64,000 nt of DNA. Source: Pseudomonas sp. KU43P (GTDB lineage: Bacteria; Pseudomonadota; Gammaproteobacteria; Pseudomonadales; Pseudomonadaceae). Below are positions 50,463 through 58,039 of this stretch, in pieces; position 1 is the stretch's first letter, and the number at the start of each line of letters is the position of its first letter. The stretch is from positions 4,499,501 to 4,563,500 of the forward strand of contig NZ_AP019365.1 in assembly GCF_033095865.1 (NCBI RefSeq), in the 5' to 3' direction. Made by a program: the position numbers and the translations under genes. Under the pieces are notes generated by a model that worked only from the letters and a program-made list of their open reading frames with translations, searched no databases and was not told the DNA's origin.

Positions 50463-51809
50463 TCAGTCAAGATGAAAGGTAATGCAGAAGGCGGCGCCGC
50501 CCAGCGAAGAATCCCCCAGGCTGAGCTTGGCGTCATAGCTATCGACGATGTCCTTGACCACCGCCAGGCCGATCCCCTGCCCCGGGTGCTGCCGGTCCAG
50601 CCGCTCACCGCGCTCCAGAATCCGCTCTCGCTGGTCTGCCGGCACGCCGGGGCCATCATCCTCGACGCCGATCGTCAGCTGCCCCGGTGCTTCCTGCAGG
50701 CTCACCCGCACCTGGCCCAGGCTCAGCCGGTAGGCGTTCTCCAGCAGGTTGCCGAGCAGCTCCAGCAAGGCGCCCTGCTCCATCGGCACCTGCGCCTGCT
50801 CCGGCACCTCAAGCATGACTTCGACACGCTTGTCGCGGTAAACCTTGGCCAGGGTGCTGCACAGGCTTTCCAGCACCGGCCGCAGTGGCACGCTATGGCG
50901 CACCAGGCCGCTCTTGCGCAGGCTGGCACGCTGCAGCTGGTAGTCGATCTGCTGGCTCATGCGTTCGATCTGGCTTTGCAGCACCCGCGCAGGTTCACGC
51001 TCCCCAGGGCGCTGCTGCAGGCTTTCGCCTACCCCCTGCAATACCGCCAGTGGGGTTTTCAGGCTGTGTGCCAGGTCGCCCAGCGAATCGCGGTAGCGCT
51101 GGCGCTGTTCGCGTTCGCTGCGCAGCAAGCGGTTCAGCGAGCCGGTCAGGCGCAGCAGCTCGCGGGGGTGTTCTGCGCTCAGGCCATCGCGCGCACCCGA
51201 CTCCACTTCGTCCAATTCGCGGCTGAGCCGGCGCAGCGAACGCAGGCCCCAGGTCAGGCCGGCCCACAGCAGCGTCAGCAAGGCCAGCAAGGCCGCGCCA
51301 AAGCCCAGGTAGAGCTTCTCGCGCAGGCCATCGAGGGTCTGCTTGTACTCACGCACCGGTTGCAGAGCGACGATGCTGTACGCCGCACTCTGGCCGCCAA
51401 GCAGCTTGATCTCGACGTCATAGACGAAGAATTCTTCGCCGTCGCTTTGGTGGATACGGGCAAATTCGTTGCCGCGCCCATCGTAGCGCGGCTGATAGTT
51501 GATGTTCTGGTCGGCGGTGGCACGCGAACGCCAGACCAGTTTGCCTTCGCGGTCGAAGATGTAGCCGAGCAACCCGGTGTACGGCAGATTGAAGCGTTCG
51601 TCCGGCAGCAGTGCCGGCATCTGCAACTGGCCATGTTCGATGCGCGCCGCCGATATCAGCGTGGTGACGTCGGAGGCCAGGCGTTGCTCGATTGATTCCT
51701 GCAAGGCCAGGCTGAAGGCCTTCTGCAGGGCCGGCAGCAGCGCCAGCATGAACAGTAGCGCCAACACCGCCGCCGCGAGCATCAGGCGCACCCGCAGCGA
51801 GCGGATCAT
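50463..51809 (-). CDS. phoQ: sensor histidine kinase PhoQ
   Basis: 448 residues. Membrane helices at ~8-30 and ~167-190 flank a periplasmic sensor; then HAMP, a histidine-containing segment GDLAHSLKTPLAVLQ (HSLKTPL instead of HELRTPL, usual for PhoQ) and an HATPase domain ending GQGIGLAVVKDI. It senses low Mg2+, polymyxins and pH. Its ATG overlaps the phoP stop by ATGA. Confidence 0.93.
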   Translation of the reverse strand: MIRSLRVRLMLAAAVLALLFMLALLPALQKAFSLALQESIEQRLASDVTTLISAARIEHGQLQMPALLPDERFNLPYTGLLGYIFDREGKLVWRSRATADQNINYQPRYDGRGNEFARIHQSDGEEFFVYDVEIKLLGGQSAAYSIVALQPVREYKQTLDGLREKLYLGFGAALLALLTLLWAGLTWGLRSLRRLSRELDEVESGARDGLSAEHPRELLRLTGSLNRLLRSEREQRQRYRDSLGDLAHSLKTPLAVLQGVGESLQQRPGEREPARVLQSQIERMSQQIDYQLQRASLRKSGLVRHSVPLRPVLESLCSTLAKVYRDKRVEVMLEVPEQAQVPMEQGALLELLGNLLENAYRLSLGQVRVSLQEAPGQLTIGVEDDGPGVPADQRERILERGERLDRQHPGQGIGLAVVKDIVDSYDAKLSLGDSSLGGAAFCITFHLD

Positions 51810-52483
51810 CGGCAGCGCTCGGTAAACAGGTAGCCCAGGCCGCGCACAGTGTCGATGGGCTTGAAGCCGTTATCACCTTCAAGCTTGCGGCGCAGGCGCC
51901 CGACCAGCACCTCTATCACATTGGGGTCGCGCTCTTCGTCGCCGGGGTAGAGCTGCTCCATCAGCCGCTCCTTGGCCACCACCTGCTGGTGATGGCGCAT
52001 GAGGTATTCGAGAATGCGGTACTCGTAGGCGGTCAACGCCAAGGGCTGCTCATCCAGGGTCGCCTGCTTGCGGTTGAGGTCTAACACCAGTGGGCCGGCG
52101 GCGATGGTCGACTGAGTGAAACCGCTGGAGCGGCGCAGCAAAGCATTGAGCCGGGCTTCGAGCTCTTCGAACTGGAAAGGTTTGACCAAATAGTCGTCGG
52201 CGCCGGCGGCCAGGCCTTCGACCTTGTCCTGCCAGTTGCCACGGGCGGTGAGGATGAGAATGGGAAAGACCTTGGCCTGGCTGCGCAGTCGGCCGATCAG
52301 TTCCAGGCCGCTCATGCCCGGCAGGCCGAGGTCGACGATGGCCAGGTCGAAATGGAATTGTTCGGCCTGGTACAGGGCTTCCTCGGCATTGGCCACGGCT
52401 TCGACCACATGGCCGCTTTCGCTCAGGCGGGTGTGGAGGTGGTGCCGCAACAGGGCTTCATCCTCGACCACCAGAAGTTTCAT
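51806..52483 (-). CDS. phoP: response regulator PhoP
   Basis: 225 residues, OmpR family. Receiver with VEDEALLR, phospho-Asp in LAIVDLGLPGMSG, Lys in VKPFQ; winged-helix C-terminus (LTAYEYRILEYLM, VLVGRLRRKL, VRGLGYLF). It drives oprH-phoP-phoQ and lipid A modification genes. GGAGCT precedes the ATG. It lies 100 bases downstream of oprH with one REP unit between. Confidence 0.95.
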   Translation of the reverse strand: MKLLVVEDEALLRHHLHTRLSESGHVVEAVANAEEALYQAEQFHFDLAIVDLGLPGMSGLELIGRLRSQAKVFPILILTARGNWQDKVEGLAAGADDYLVKPFQFEELEARLNALLRRSSGFTQSTIAAGPLVLDLNRKQATLDEQPLALTAYEYRILEYLMRHHQQVVAKERLMEQLYPGDEERDPNVIEVLVGRLRRKLEGDNGFKPIDTVRGLGYLFTERCR

Positions 52484-52512
52484 GCAGAGCTCCTTTCATC
52501 TATTGCCTGGAC

Positions 52513-52561
52513 TGGCCTCATCGCCGGCAAGCCGGCTCCCACAGACGGGGATGAGGCCAGT
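52513..52561. repeat. single REP unit with partial partner
   Basis: One intact REP unit at 52513-52545 in the oprH-phoP gap, followed by GATGAGGCC, a fragment of a second unit. Confidence 0.8.
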
Positions 52562-52583
52562 GGAGGATAACGCGACTCACCCA

Positions 52584-53186
52584 TCAGAACTTGTAGTTCG
52601 CCGACAGGTAAGTCTGGGCACTGCTGGTCAGGCGCAAGGTGCCCGCCTTCGGCCCTCCGCTGGGCGCCACTTCGGTCGACGCATTGCTTTGCAGGTAACG
52701 GTAGCCCAACTCCACCGAGGCCTTGTCGGTGAGTTCCTGGATCACACCGGCTTGCAGGCCCACCGCGTAACCGTAATCACTGTCGCGGCTCGCACCTGGC
52801 GAATCCTGGGTCAGCTTGGTCATGCCCAGGCTGCCACCGCCGAACAGCTTGGTGGTATCCCCCACCGGCAGGAACAGGTCATAGCTGCCGAGCAGGTTTT
52901 CCTGGCGCAGCTTGAGCCCGCTGTGGTCGCCGGAGACATTGTCGTAGGTCACGTAGTAGCGGCCCTGGTCGTTGATCCGGCCCAGGCGCACACCCCAGGT
53001 GTCGTCCTTGCCGATGATGCCGTCGGCGTTCAGGTGGTCGGTGTTGCTTTGCAGCAGGCCGGACTTGCGAACCTTGTCGCTGGTCTGGCCGTAGGTCAGG
53101 CTGCCAAAGTTTTCATCGGCCTGGGCAGTGGTCATGCCAGCCGCGCAAACGGCCAGGGCGGCGAGCAGGGTGTTGAAGGTTTTCAT
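52584..53186 (-). CDS. oprH: outer-membrane protein OprH
   Basis: 200 residues. Signal peptide (cleavage near TTAQA at ~23), then a small eight-stranded beta barrel ending in SANYKF. It binds LPS and stabilises the outer membrane at low Mg2+, first gene of oprH-phoP-phoQ. Four 11-bp-spaced PhoP half-sites lie upstream. Confidence 0.93.
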   Translation of the reverse strand: MKTFNTLLAALAVCAAGMTTAQADENFGSLTYGQTSDKVRKSGLLQSNTDHLNADGIIGKDDTWGVRLGRINDQGRYYVTYDNVSGDHSGLKLRQENLLGSYDLFLPVGDTTKLFGGGSLGMTKLTQDSPGASRDSDYGYAVGLQAGVIQELTDKASVELGYRYLQSNASTEVAPSGGPKAGTLRLTSSAQTYLSANYKF

Positions 53187-53230
53187 GGGTTCTTGCTCCA
53201 GTTGGAATGCGCTGTTTCGGTCTGGGGGCT

Positions 53231-53286
53231 AGAGTAAGCAGGGTGCCCTGAACCGCGGCTGAACCCTGGCTGAACCGCGGCTGAAC
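53231..53286 (-). promoter_or_regulatory. PhoP box array and -10 of oprH
   Basis: On the + strand CTGAAC repeats at 53248, 53259, 53270 and 53281, each 11 bases apart (GTTCAG-N5 units on the minus strand). The Pseudomonas PhoP box is two such half-sites. The minus-strand -10 (TACTCT, 53231-53236) is 11 bases from the nearest half-site. There are thus four half-sites where two are the rule. The divergent dienelactone hydrolase gene starts 31 bases past the last. Confidence 0.85.
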
Positions 53287-53316
53287 GAACCGTTTGCCAA
53301 ACAAGGAGTAGTCAAC

Positions 53317-54120
53317 ATGCGTGCCCTGCTGGCTTTGACCCTGATGTGCAGCGCCGCTCTTGCCCAAGCGGCAGTAGTGACCCGTGAGATCCCTTACCAG
53401 GACGAGGACGGCAAGCGCTTTGTCGGCTACTACGCCTATGACGATGCGCTGGACGACAAGCGCCCGGGGATCGTCGTGGTGCATGAATGGTGGGGCCTAA
53501 ACGACTACGCCAAACGTCGCGCACGCGATCTGGCAGCGCTGGGCTACAAAGCGCTGGCCATCGACATGTACGGTGATGGCAAGCACACCGAGCATCCACA
53601 GGATGCCCAGGCCTTCATGGCCGAAGCGATGAAGGACCCGGCCGAGGCCGCCGCGCGTTTCGATGCGGGCCTGGAACTGCTGAAAAGACAGCCGAACGTC
53701 AACAAGCACCAACTGGGCGCTGTCGGCTACTGCTTTGGTGGCAAGGTGGTGCTAGACGCGGCACGGCGCGGTAAGAAGCTGGACGGCGTGGTGAGTTTCC
53801 ATGGCGCGCTGGCCACCCAGACGCCGGCCAAGCCTGGGGTGGTCCGCGCCAGCATACTGGTCGAGCACGGCGCGGCCGACAGCATGGTCAACGATGAGCA
53901 GGTTGCCGCGTTCAAGGCGGAAATGGACGCGGCCAAGGTCGACTACCAGTTCGTCAGCATTCCGGGGGCCAAGCACGGCTTCACCAATCCGGATGCCGAC
54001 CGCTTGAGCCATGGCGAACATGGCGGGCCGGATATCGGCTATGACAAGGCAGCCGACGAGAGCTCGTGGGCAGATATGCAGGCGTTCTTCAAGAAGGTAT
54101 TCAAGAAGGACCTCAAGTAG
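53317..54120 (+). CDS. dienelactone hydrolase-family protein, periplasmic
   Basis: 267 residues with a signal peptide (cleavage near AQAAV at ~19). The alpha/beta hydrolase has C139 in GYCFGG, an Asp in EHGAADSMV and a His in GAKHGF, the DLH triad with cysteine nucleophile. The substrate is unknown. It is divergent from oprH with the PhoP box array in between, so it might also respond to PhoP. AAGGAG precedes the ATG. Confidence 0.9.
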   Translation: MRALLALTLMCSAALAQAAVVTREIPYQDEDGKRFVGYYAYDDALDDKRPGIVVVHEWWGLNDYAKRRARDLAALGYKALAIDMYGDGKHTEHPQDAQAFMAEAMKDPAEAAARFDAGLELLKRQPNVNKHQLGAVGYCFGGKVVLDAARRGKKLDGVVSFHGALATQTPAKPGVVRASILVEHGAADSMVNDEQVAAFKAEMDAAKVDYQFVSIPGAKHGFTNPDADRLSHGEHGGPDIGYDKAADESSWADMQAFFKKVFKKDLK

Positions 54121-54215
54121 TGGCCCAATCGCCGGCAAGCCGGCTCCCACAGGGACTGCACCGCTTTCAAGGGCGGTGGGATACCTGTGGGAGCCGGCTT
54201 GCCGGCGATTGGGCT
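54121..54215. repeat. REP pair (BIME)
   Basis: Two inverted REP units directly after the dienelactone hydrolase stop, before the phosphopantetheinyl transferase gene. Confidence 0.9.
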
Positions 54216-54266
54216 GCACAGCAGCCCCTCTCCCACACCGCCGCAACGGCTGGCACAATACCCGAC

Positions 54267-54968
54267 ATGAACAGATTGCCTTCCTGCTGCGCCCCGCTCC
54301 AGCATCACTGGCCCCTGCCCCGCCCGCTCCCCGGCGCGTCACTGGTCAGTTGCGCCTTCGACCCAGCCCTTCTGGCCAGCGATGACTTCGAGCGCGCCGG
54401 CATCACACCCAGCGCCAGCCTGCAACGCTCGGTAGCCAAGCGCCAGGCCGAGTACCTGGCCGGCCGCGTCTGCGCCCGCGCCGCACTGCAACACCTGGAT
54501 GGCCGCGACCATGTACCCGGCAGCCATGAAGACCGCTCGCCGATCTGGCCGACTGGCATCCATGGCTCGATCACCCACGGCAAAGGCTGGGCCGCTGCCG
54601 TGGTCGCTGCCGATGGCGCCTGCCGTGGCATCGGCCTGGATCAGGAAACGCTGCTCGACGACGACCGGGCTGAACGCTTGATGGGCGAAATTCTCATCCC
54701 GGCCGAGCTCGAACGCTTGGACCGCAGCCGACTGGGCCTCGCAGTCACCCTGACCTTCTCGCTCAAGGAAAGCCTGTTCAAGACCCTCTACCCGCTGACC
54801 CGCCAGCGCTTCTACTTCGAGCACGCTGAAATCCTGGAATGGTCTGACGACGGCCTGGCGCGCCTGCGCCTGCTGACCGATCTTTCAGCCCAATGGCGTC
54901 ACGGCGTCGAACTGGAAGGGCAGTTCTGCATTCAGGATGGCCACCTGCTCAGCCTGGTCAGCGTCTGA
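54267..54968 (+). CDS. 4'-phosphopantetheinyl transferase (PcpS-like)
   Basis: 233 residues. Sfp/EntD-type enzyme that loads carrier proteins with phosphopantetheine; in Pseudomonas PcpS serves both fatty acid and siderophore synthesis. The motifs GIGLDQE (metal-binding Asp) and FSLKESLFKTLYP are present, as is RQAEYLAGRVCARAAL. The ATG at 54267 is chosen as the first after the REP pair. It converges with the kinase gene and ends 3 bases from its stop. Confidence 0.9.
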   Translation: MNRLPSCCAPLQHHWPLPRPLPGASLVSCAFDPALLASDDFERAGITPSASLQRSVAKRQAEYLAGRVCARAALQHLDGRDHVPGSHEDRSPIWPTGIHGSITHGKGWAAAVVAADGACRGIGLDQETLLDDDRAERLMGEILIPAELERLDRSRLGLAVTLTFSLKESLFKTLYPLTRQRFYFEHAEILEWSDDGLARLRLLTDLSAQWRHGVELEGQFCIQDGHLLSLVSV

Positions 54969-54971
54969 CCC

Positions 54972-56579
54972 TCAGCGCGGCGTCTGCTCGCGTGGCCAGC
55001 TCAGGCTGAAGCAGGCTCCGCCCAAGGCGTCACTGCGCCCCACGGTGGCCCGACCCGCGTGCCAGTAGATGATCCGCCGCACGATCGACAGCCCCAGCCC
55101 ATGCCCGCCCGAGGCGCGGGTGCGGCTGTCGTCGAGGCGGGTGAAGGGAGTAAAGATGCGGTCCCAGAAGCCTTCGGGAATGCCCGGCCCGTCATCTTCC
55201 ACATCGATCCGGCAGCGCTGCTGACCCACCTGATAGCTCAAGCGAACCTCGGAACCGGCATGGCGCAGAGCATTGCCGACCAGGTTCTGCAGAGCCCGAT
55301 GCAGGTAACGTGGCTCCGCCTCTACCCAGGCACCTTCAGCGCCTTGTACCTGGCACGGGCCGCGCACCAAGCTCACTTGGGCGTTCAGGGGCGCCAGCTC
55401 CTCGATCACCCGGTCGAGCAAGGCATCCAGGTCGACCCGCTGGAACTTCAGCGCCGGCGCACCCTGCTCCAGACGCGCGTAGGTCAGCATCTCGTCGACC
55501 AGTTTGTCGAGGTCCTGGATGTCGTCGTCCATGCCCGCCAGGTGCTTGGCGCGGGCCTGCTCAGTCGGGGCGCTCTCGATCATTTCGAGGCCGAAGCGCA
55601 GGCGCGCCACGGGCGTGCGCAGTTCATGGGACACCGCACGCACCAGTTCGCGCTGCATGTTCAGCGAACGCTGCAGGTGTTCGGCCATGCCATTGAAGGC
55701 CGCCGCCAGGCGCCCCACCGAGTCGGCGCCACCTGCAGGCACGCGCGTCTCCAGGCTGCCCTGGGCAATGCGCGTGGCGGCCATTTCCAGGCCCGACACG
55801 CGTCGCTCCAGTTGGCGCACCAGCCAATAGACCACACAGCCGATCAGGCACAAGCCAAGGAAGGTAATCAGCACCAGCAACTTCGGCGGATAAGGGTTGA
55901 GCTGGTAGAGGGGGCCGATCTCCAGCACCCAGGGCGAGCCCGGCAAGCCGGCGAACACGCGGATCGAGTCGCCATCCTTGCCCAGCGCCATGACCGTGTC
56001 GCCCTCCTCCACCCGCCGCCGCTGGTCATCGTCCACGCCAACCCGCTCCAGGCGCTGCAAGGCAACGCCGAAGCCGAAGCCCTTGCTCTGCTTGAGCGCC
56101 TCCAGGCGCTGCTGCTGCTCGGTCACCGGGTAACGCACCAGCTCATCGGCCAGCAGATATAGGGTGGCGCGGGCCAGCTGTTCGCTGACCTGCTTGATCT
56201 CGGCCACCAGCAACAGGTCCTCCTGGCCAATCTTGCGCAGCACCCGCGCGGCATGTGGCCCGGACTTTTCCACCACCACCAGGCTGCGGTACAGGCGTGC
56301 ACGCTGGCCACCGTCGAGCGTGCGTGCCGACATCGGCTGCAGGTCCAGCGGTACGCCCAGCAAGCGCTCCCAGATCAGCAGCGAGCGTTTGCGCTCGGTC
56401 TCGTTCTGCTGCGCCAGGTTGTCGGCCATCAGGCTGAAGGTACCCTGGGCCAGGCGCTCGCGGTACTGGGCGGCACGCACTTCATTGACCAGGTGCAGGC
56501 TGAGCACGCCGAGCAGGGCCACCAGCACCAGCACGGCCAGCATGCCGCCGTAGACCCGCAGGAAGATCGAGTTGTTCAT
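54972..56579 (-). CDS. sensor histidine kinase (RstB-like)
   Basis: 535 residues. Two membrane helices (~8-28 and ~232-254) bracket a large periplasmic region; HAMP, then HisKA with VSHELRTPVARLR and an HATPase domain ending GHGLGLSIVRR. Similar in layout to E. coli RstB and to the kinase next to nrdA in P. aeruginosa (PA1158). The signal is unknown. Its ATG overlaps the response regulator's stop by ATGA. Confidence 0.87.
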   Translation of the reverse strand: MNNSIFLRVYGGMLAVLVLVALLGVLSLHLVNEVRAAQYRERLAQGTFSLMADNLAQQNETERKRSLLIWERLLGVPLDLQPMSARTLDGGQRARLYRSLVVVEKSGPHAARVLRKIGQEDLLLVAEIKQVSEQLARATLYLLADELVRYPVTEQQQRLEALKQSKGFGFGVALQRLERVGVDDDQRRRVEEGDTVMALGKDGDSIRVFAGLPGSPWVLEIGPLYQLNPYPPKLLVLITFLGLCLIGCVVYWLVRQLERRVSGLEMAATRIAQGSLETRVPAGGADSVGRLAAAFNGMAEHLQRSLNMQRELVRAVSHELRTPVARLRFGLEMIESAPTEQARAKHLAGMDDDIQDLDKLVDEMLTYARLEQGAPALKFQRVDLDALLDRVIEELAPLNAQVSLVRGPCQVQGAEGAWVEAEPRYLHRALQNLVGNALRHAGSEVRLSYQVGQQRCRIDVEDDGPGIPEGFWDRIFTPFTRLDDSRTRASGGHGLGLSIVRRIIYWHAGRATVGRSDALGGACFSLSWPREQTPR

Positions 56580-57274
56580 GGTGCATCGCCGACGAACAGG
56601 TAGCCCTTGCTGCGCAGGGTCTTGATCAGCCGAGGATGGACCGGATCGTCGCCGATCTTGGGGCGGATCTTGGAAATCCGCACATCGATGGAGCGGTCCT
56701 GACCGTCATAGCCGACACCGCGCAGCGCCGTGAAGATTTGTTCGCGGGTCAGGACCCGCCCGGCGTTGCTGGCCAACAGCCAGAGCAAGTCGAACTCGGC
56801 GCCGGTCAGCTCGATCGGTTGCTCGCCAAGCCAGGCCTCACGCAGGCGCTGGTCGATGCGCAATGTGCCGAAAGCGAGGTCTTGGGGCTTGCCGTGAGGT
56901 GGTTCGCTGCGCCTGAGCAGCGCCTGGATACGCGCCAGCAACAGCCGTGGGCGCACGGGCTTGCAGACATAGTCGTCGGCGCCCAGGTCCAGGCCCTGTA
57001 CCTGGTCGAGCTCGTCGCTGCGAGCGGTGAGCATGAGGATGGGGCCGGGGTATTGGCTGCGCACCCTGCGACAGATGCTCAGGCCGTCTTCGCCGGGCAG
57101 CATCAGGTCGAGGATCACCAGGTCCGGCTGGCTGTCGACGATGCGGCGCGCGGCGCGGGCGCCATCGCCTTCCACCGATACCTCAAAACCGTTGGCCTGC
57201 AGGTACTCGGCGGTGAGCTCGGCGAGGCGCTGGTCGTCTTCGACGATCAGGATGCGGGGAGCGGGTTGGTCCAT
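56576..57274 (-). CDS. OmpR-family response regulator (RstA-like)
   Basis: 232 residues. Receiver with IVEDDQRL, phospho-Asp in LVILDLMLPGEDG and Lys in CKPVRP, then a winged helix (LTGAEFDLLWLLA, ISKIRPKIG, LRSKGYLFV). I chose the ATG at 57274, a codon start that gives the family N-terminus; an alternative 5 codons upstream exists. It pairs with the kinase gene downstream. Confidence 0.88.
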   Translation of the reverse strand: MDQPAPRILIVEDDQRLAELTAEYLQANGFEVSVEGDGARAARRIVDSQPDLVILDLMLPGEDGLSICRRVRSQYPGPILMLTARSDELDQVQGLDLGADDYVCKPVRPRLLLARIQALLRRSEPPHGKPQDLAFGTLRIDQRLREAWLGEQPIELTGAEFDLLWLLASNAGRVLTREQIFTALRGVGYDGQDRSIDVRISKIRPKIGDDPVHPRLIKTLRSKGYLFVGDAP

Positions 57275-57310
57275 GGCTTTGCCTGTCATTGTTATTCTTG
57301 ATTTGCCTGT

Positions 57311-57396
57311 GCCGGCCTCATCGCCGGCGAGCCGGCTCCCACATGTCCGGCGGTGCTCCGAGCCTGTGGAAGTCGGCTTGCCGGCGATGAGGCCGC
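57311..57396. repeat. REP pair (BIME), diverged
   Basis: Two inverted REP units with small changes (CGCCGGCGAGCC; GGAAGTCGGC) upstream of the response regulator gene. Confidence 0.85.
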
Positions 57397-57622
57397 AACG
57401 GTTGCCGTTTAACCAAAAGGCAACATCCGCCCCGGATACTACGTCCCGCACCCAGCACTGCCAACCTCGGCCAGAATACCCCTGAACTGAACCGTTTCTT
57501 GTGCTAGGGTTCGCCCGCGAAAAATTCTGCCCTGGGGCAGCGTGGCGCAGAAAAATAGTGCAAACCTCTTGGAACAAGGCCTACAGCGAATACCCACTCT
57601 TCACCCACAAAGTACGCACACG

Positions 57623-57631
57623 TTATCCACA
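57623..57631. promoter_or_regulatory. DnaA box upstream of nrdA
   Basis: TTATCCACA, a perfect DnaA 9-mer, 11 bases before the -35. DnaA is known to regulate nrdAB in E. coli, so the same may hold here. Confidence 0.75.
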
Positions 57632-57641
57632 GGCGCCCGCC

Positions 57642-57705
57642 TTGCAAAGACCCCAAGACCGCATTATCTTGTATCCCCAATGCAGCAAACCACTAGATAT
57701 TGGGT
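57642..57705 (+). promoter_or_regulatory. nrdA promoter with two NrdR boxes
   Basis: -35 TTGCAA (57642-57647) and -10 TATCTT (57665-57670) are 17 bases apart. NrdR box 1 (57659-57674) matches 9 of 16 positions of ACACTATATATAGTGT and covers the -10; box 2 (57690-57705) matches 12 of 16. Their spacing is exactly 31 bases (three turns), the distance known for NrdR box pairs. Confidence 0.85.
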
Positions 57706-58039
57706 TTGAGCCAAAATCTCAAACACAACTCAGCACGGAAATTCAAGCGCTTTTTCCTACTGAACTAACAGTGGTTTCACCAGCCAAACCGCTCCAGCGG
57801 AAGATTGGAGAACAACAGCTTTCGGGCCTGCTTGCCAGCAGTGCTCATAGCCTTTGACTTCGGCCAGGGAGCGGCAAGCTTATTGCCCCCATTTCCTGAG
57901 TCTGTCCCGAAGTCGGTACGCCCGAGCGGTCGGATGCGCGCGCATGCCGCGTCCCCGCCCGGGTCATCGAGCAAGTGGACGGAACGGTGGGCGCCCAGAA
58001 GGCGCCTGAACAATATAGAAACTGTGGAGACACCCACCC

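Larger units (their letters stand above)
57275..58039. other. intergenic control region of nrdA
   Basis: 765 bases without a gene. It holds a REP pair (57311-57396), a DnaA box, a promoter with two NrdR boxes, and an untranslated leader of about 330 bases carrying a nested hairpin (GACTTCGG 57856-57863 with CCGAAGTC 57907-57914, inner GGCAA/TTGCC). Short open frames here look non-coding. Confidence 0.75.
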
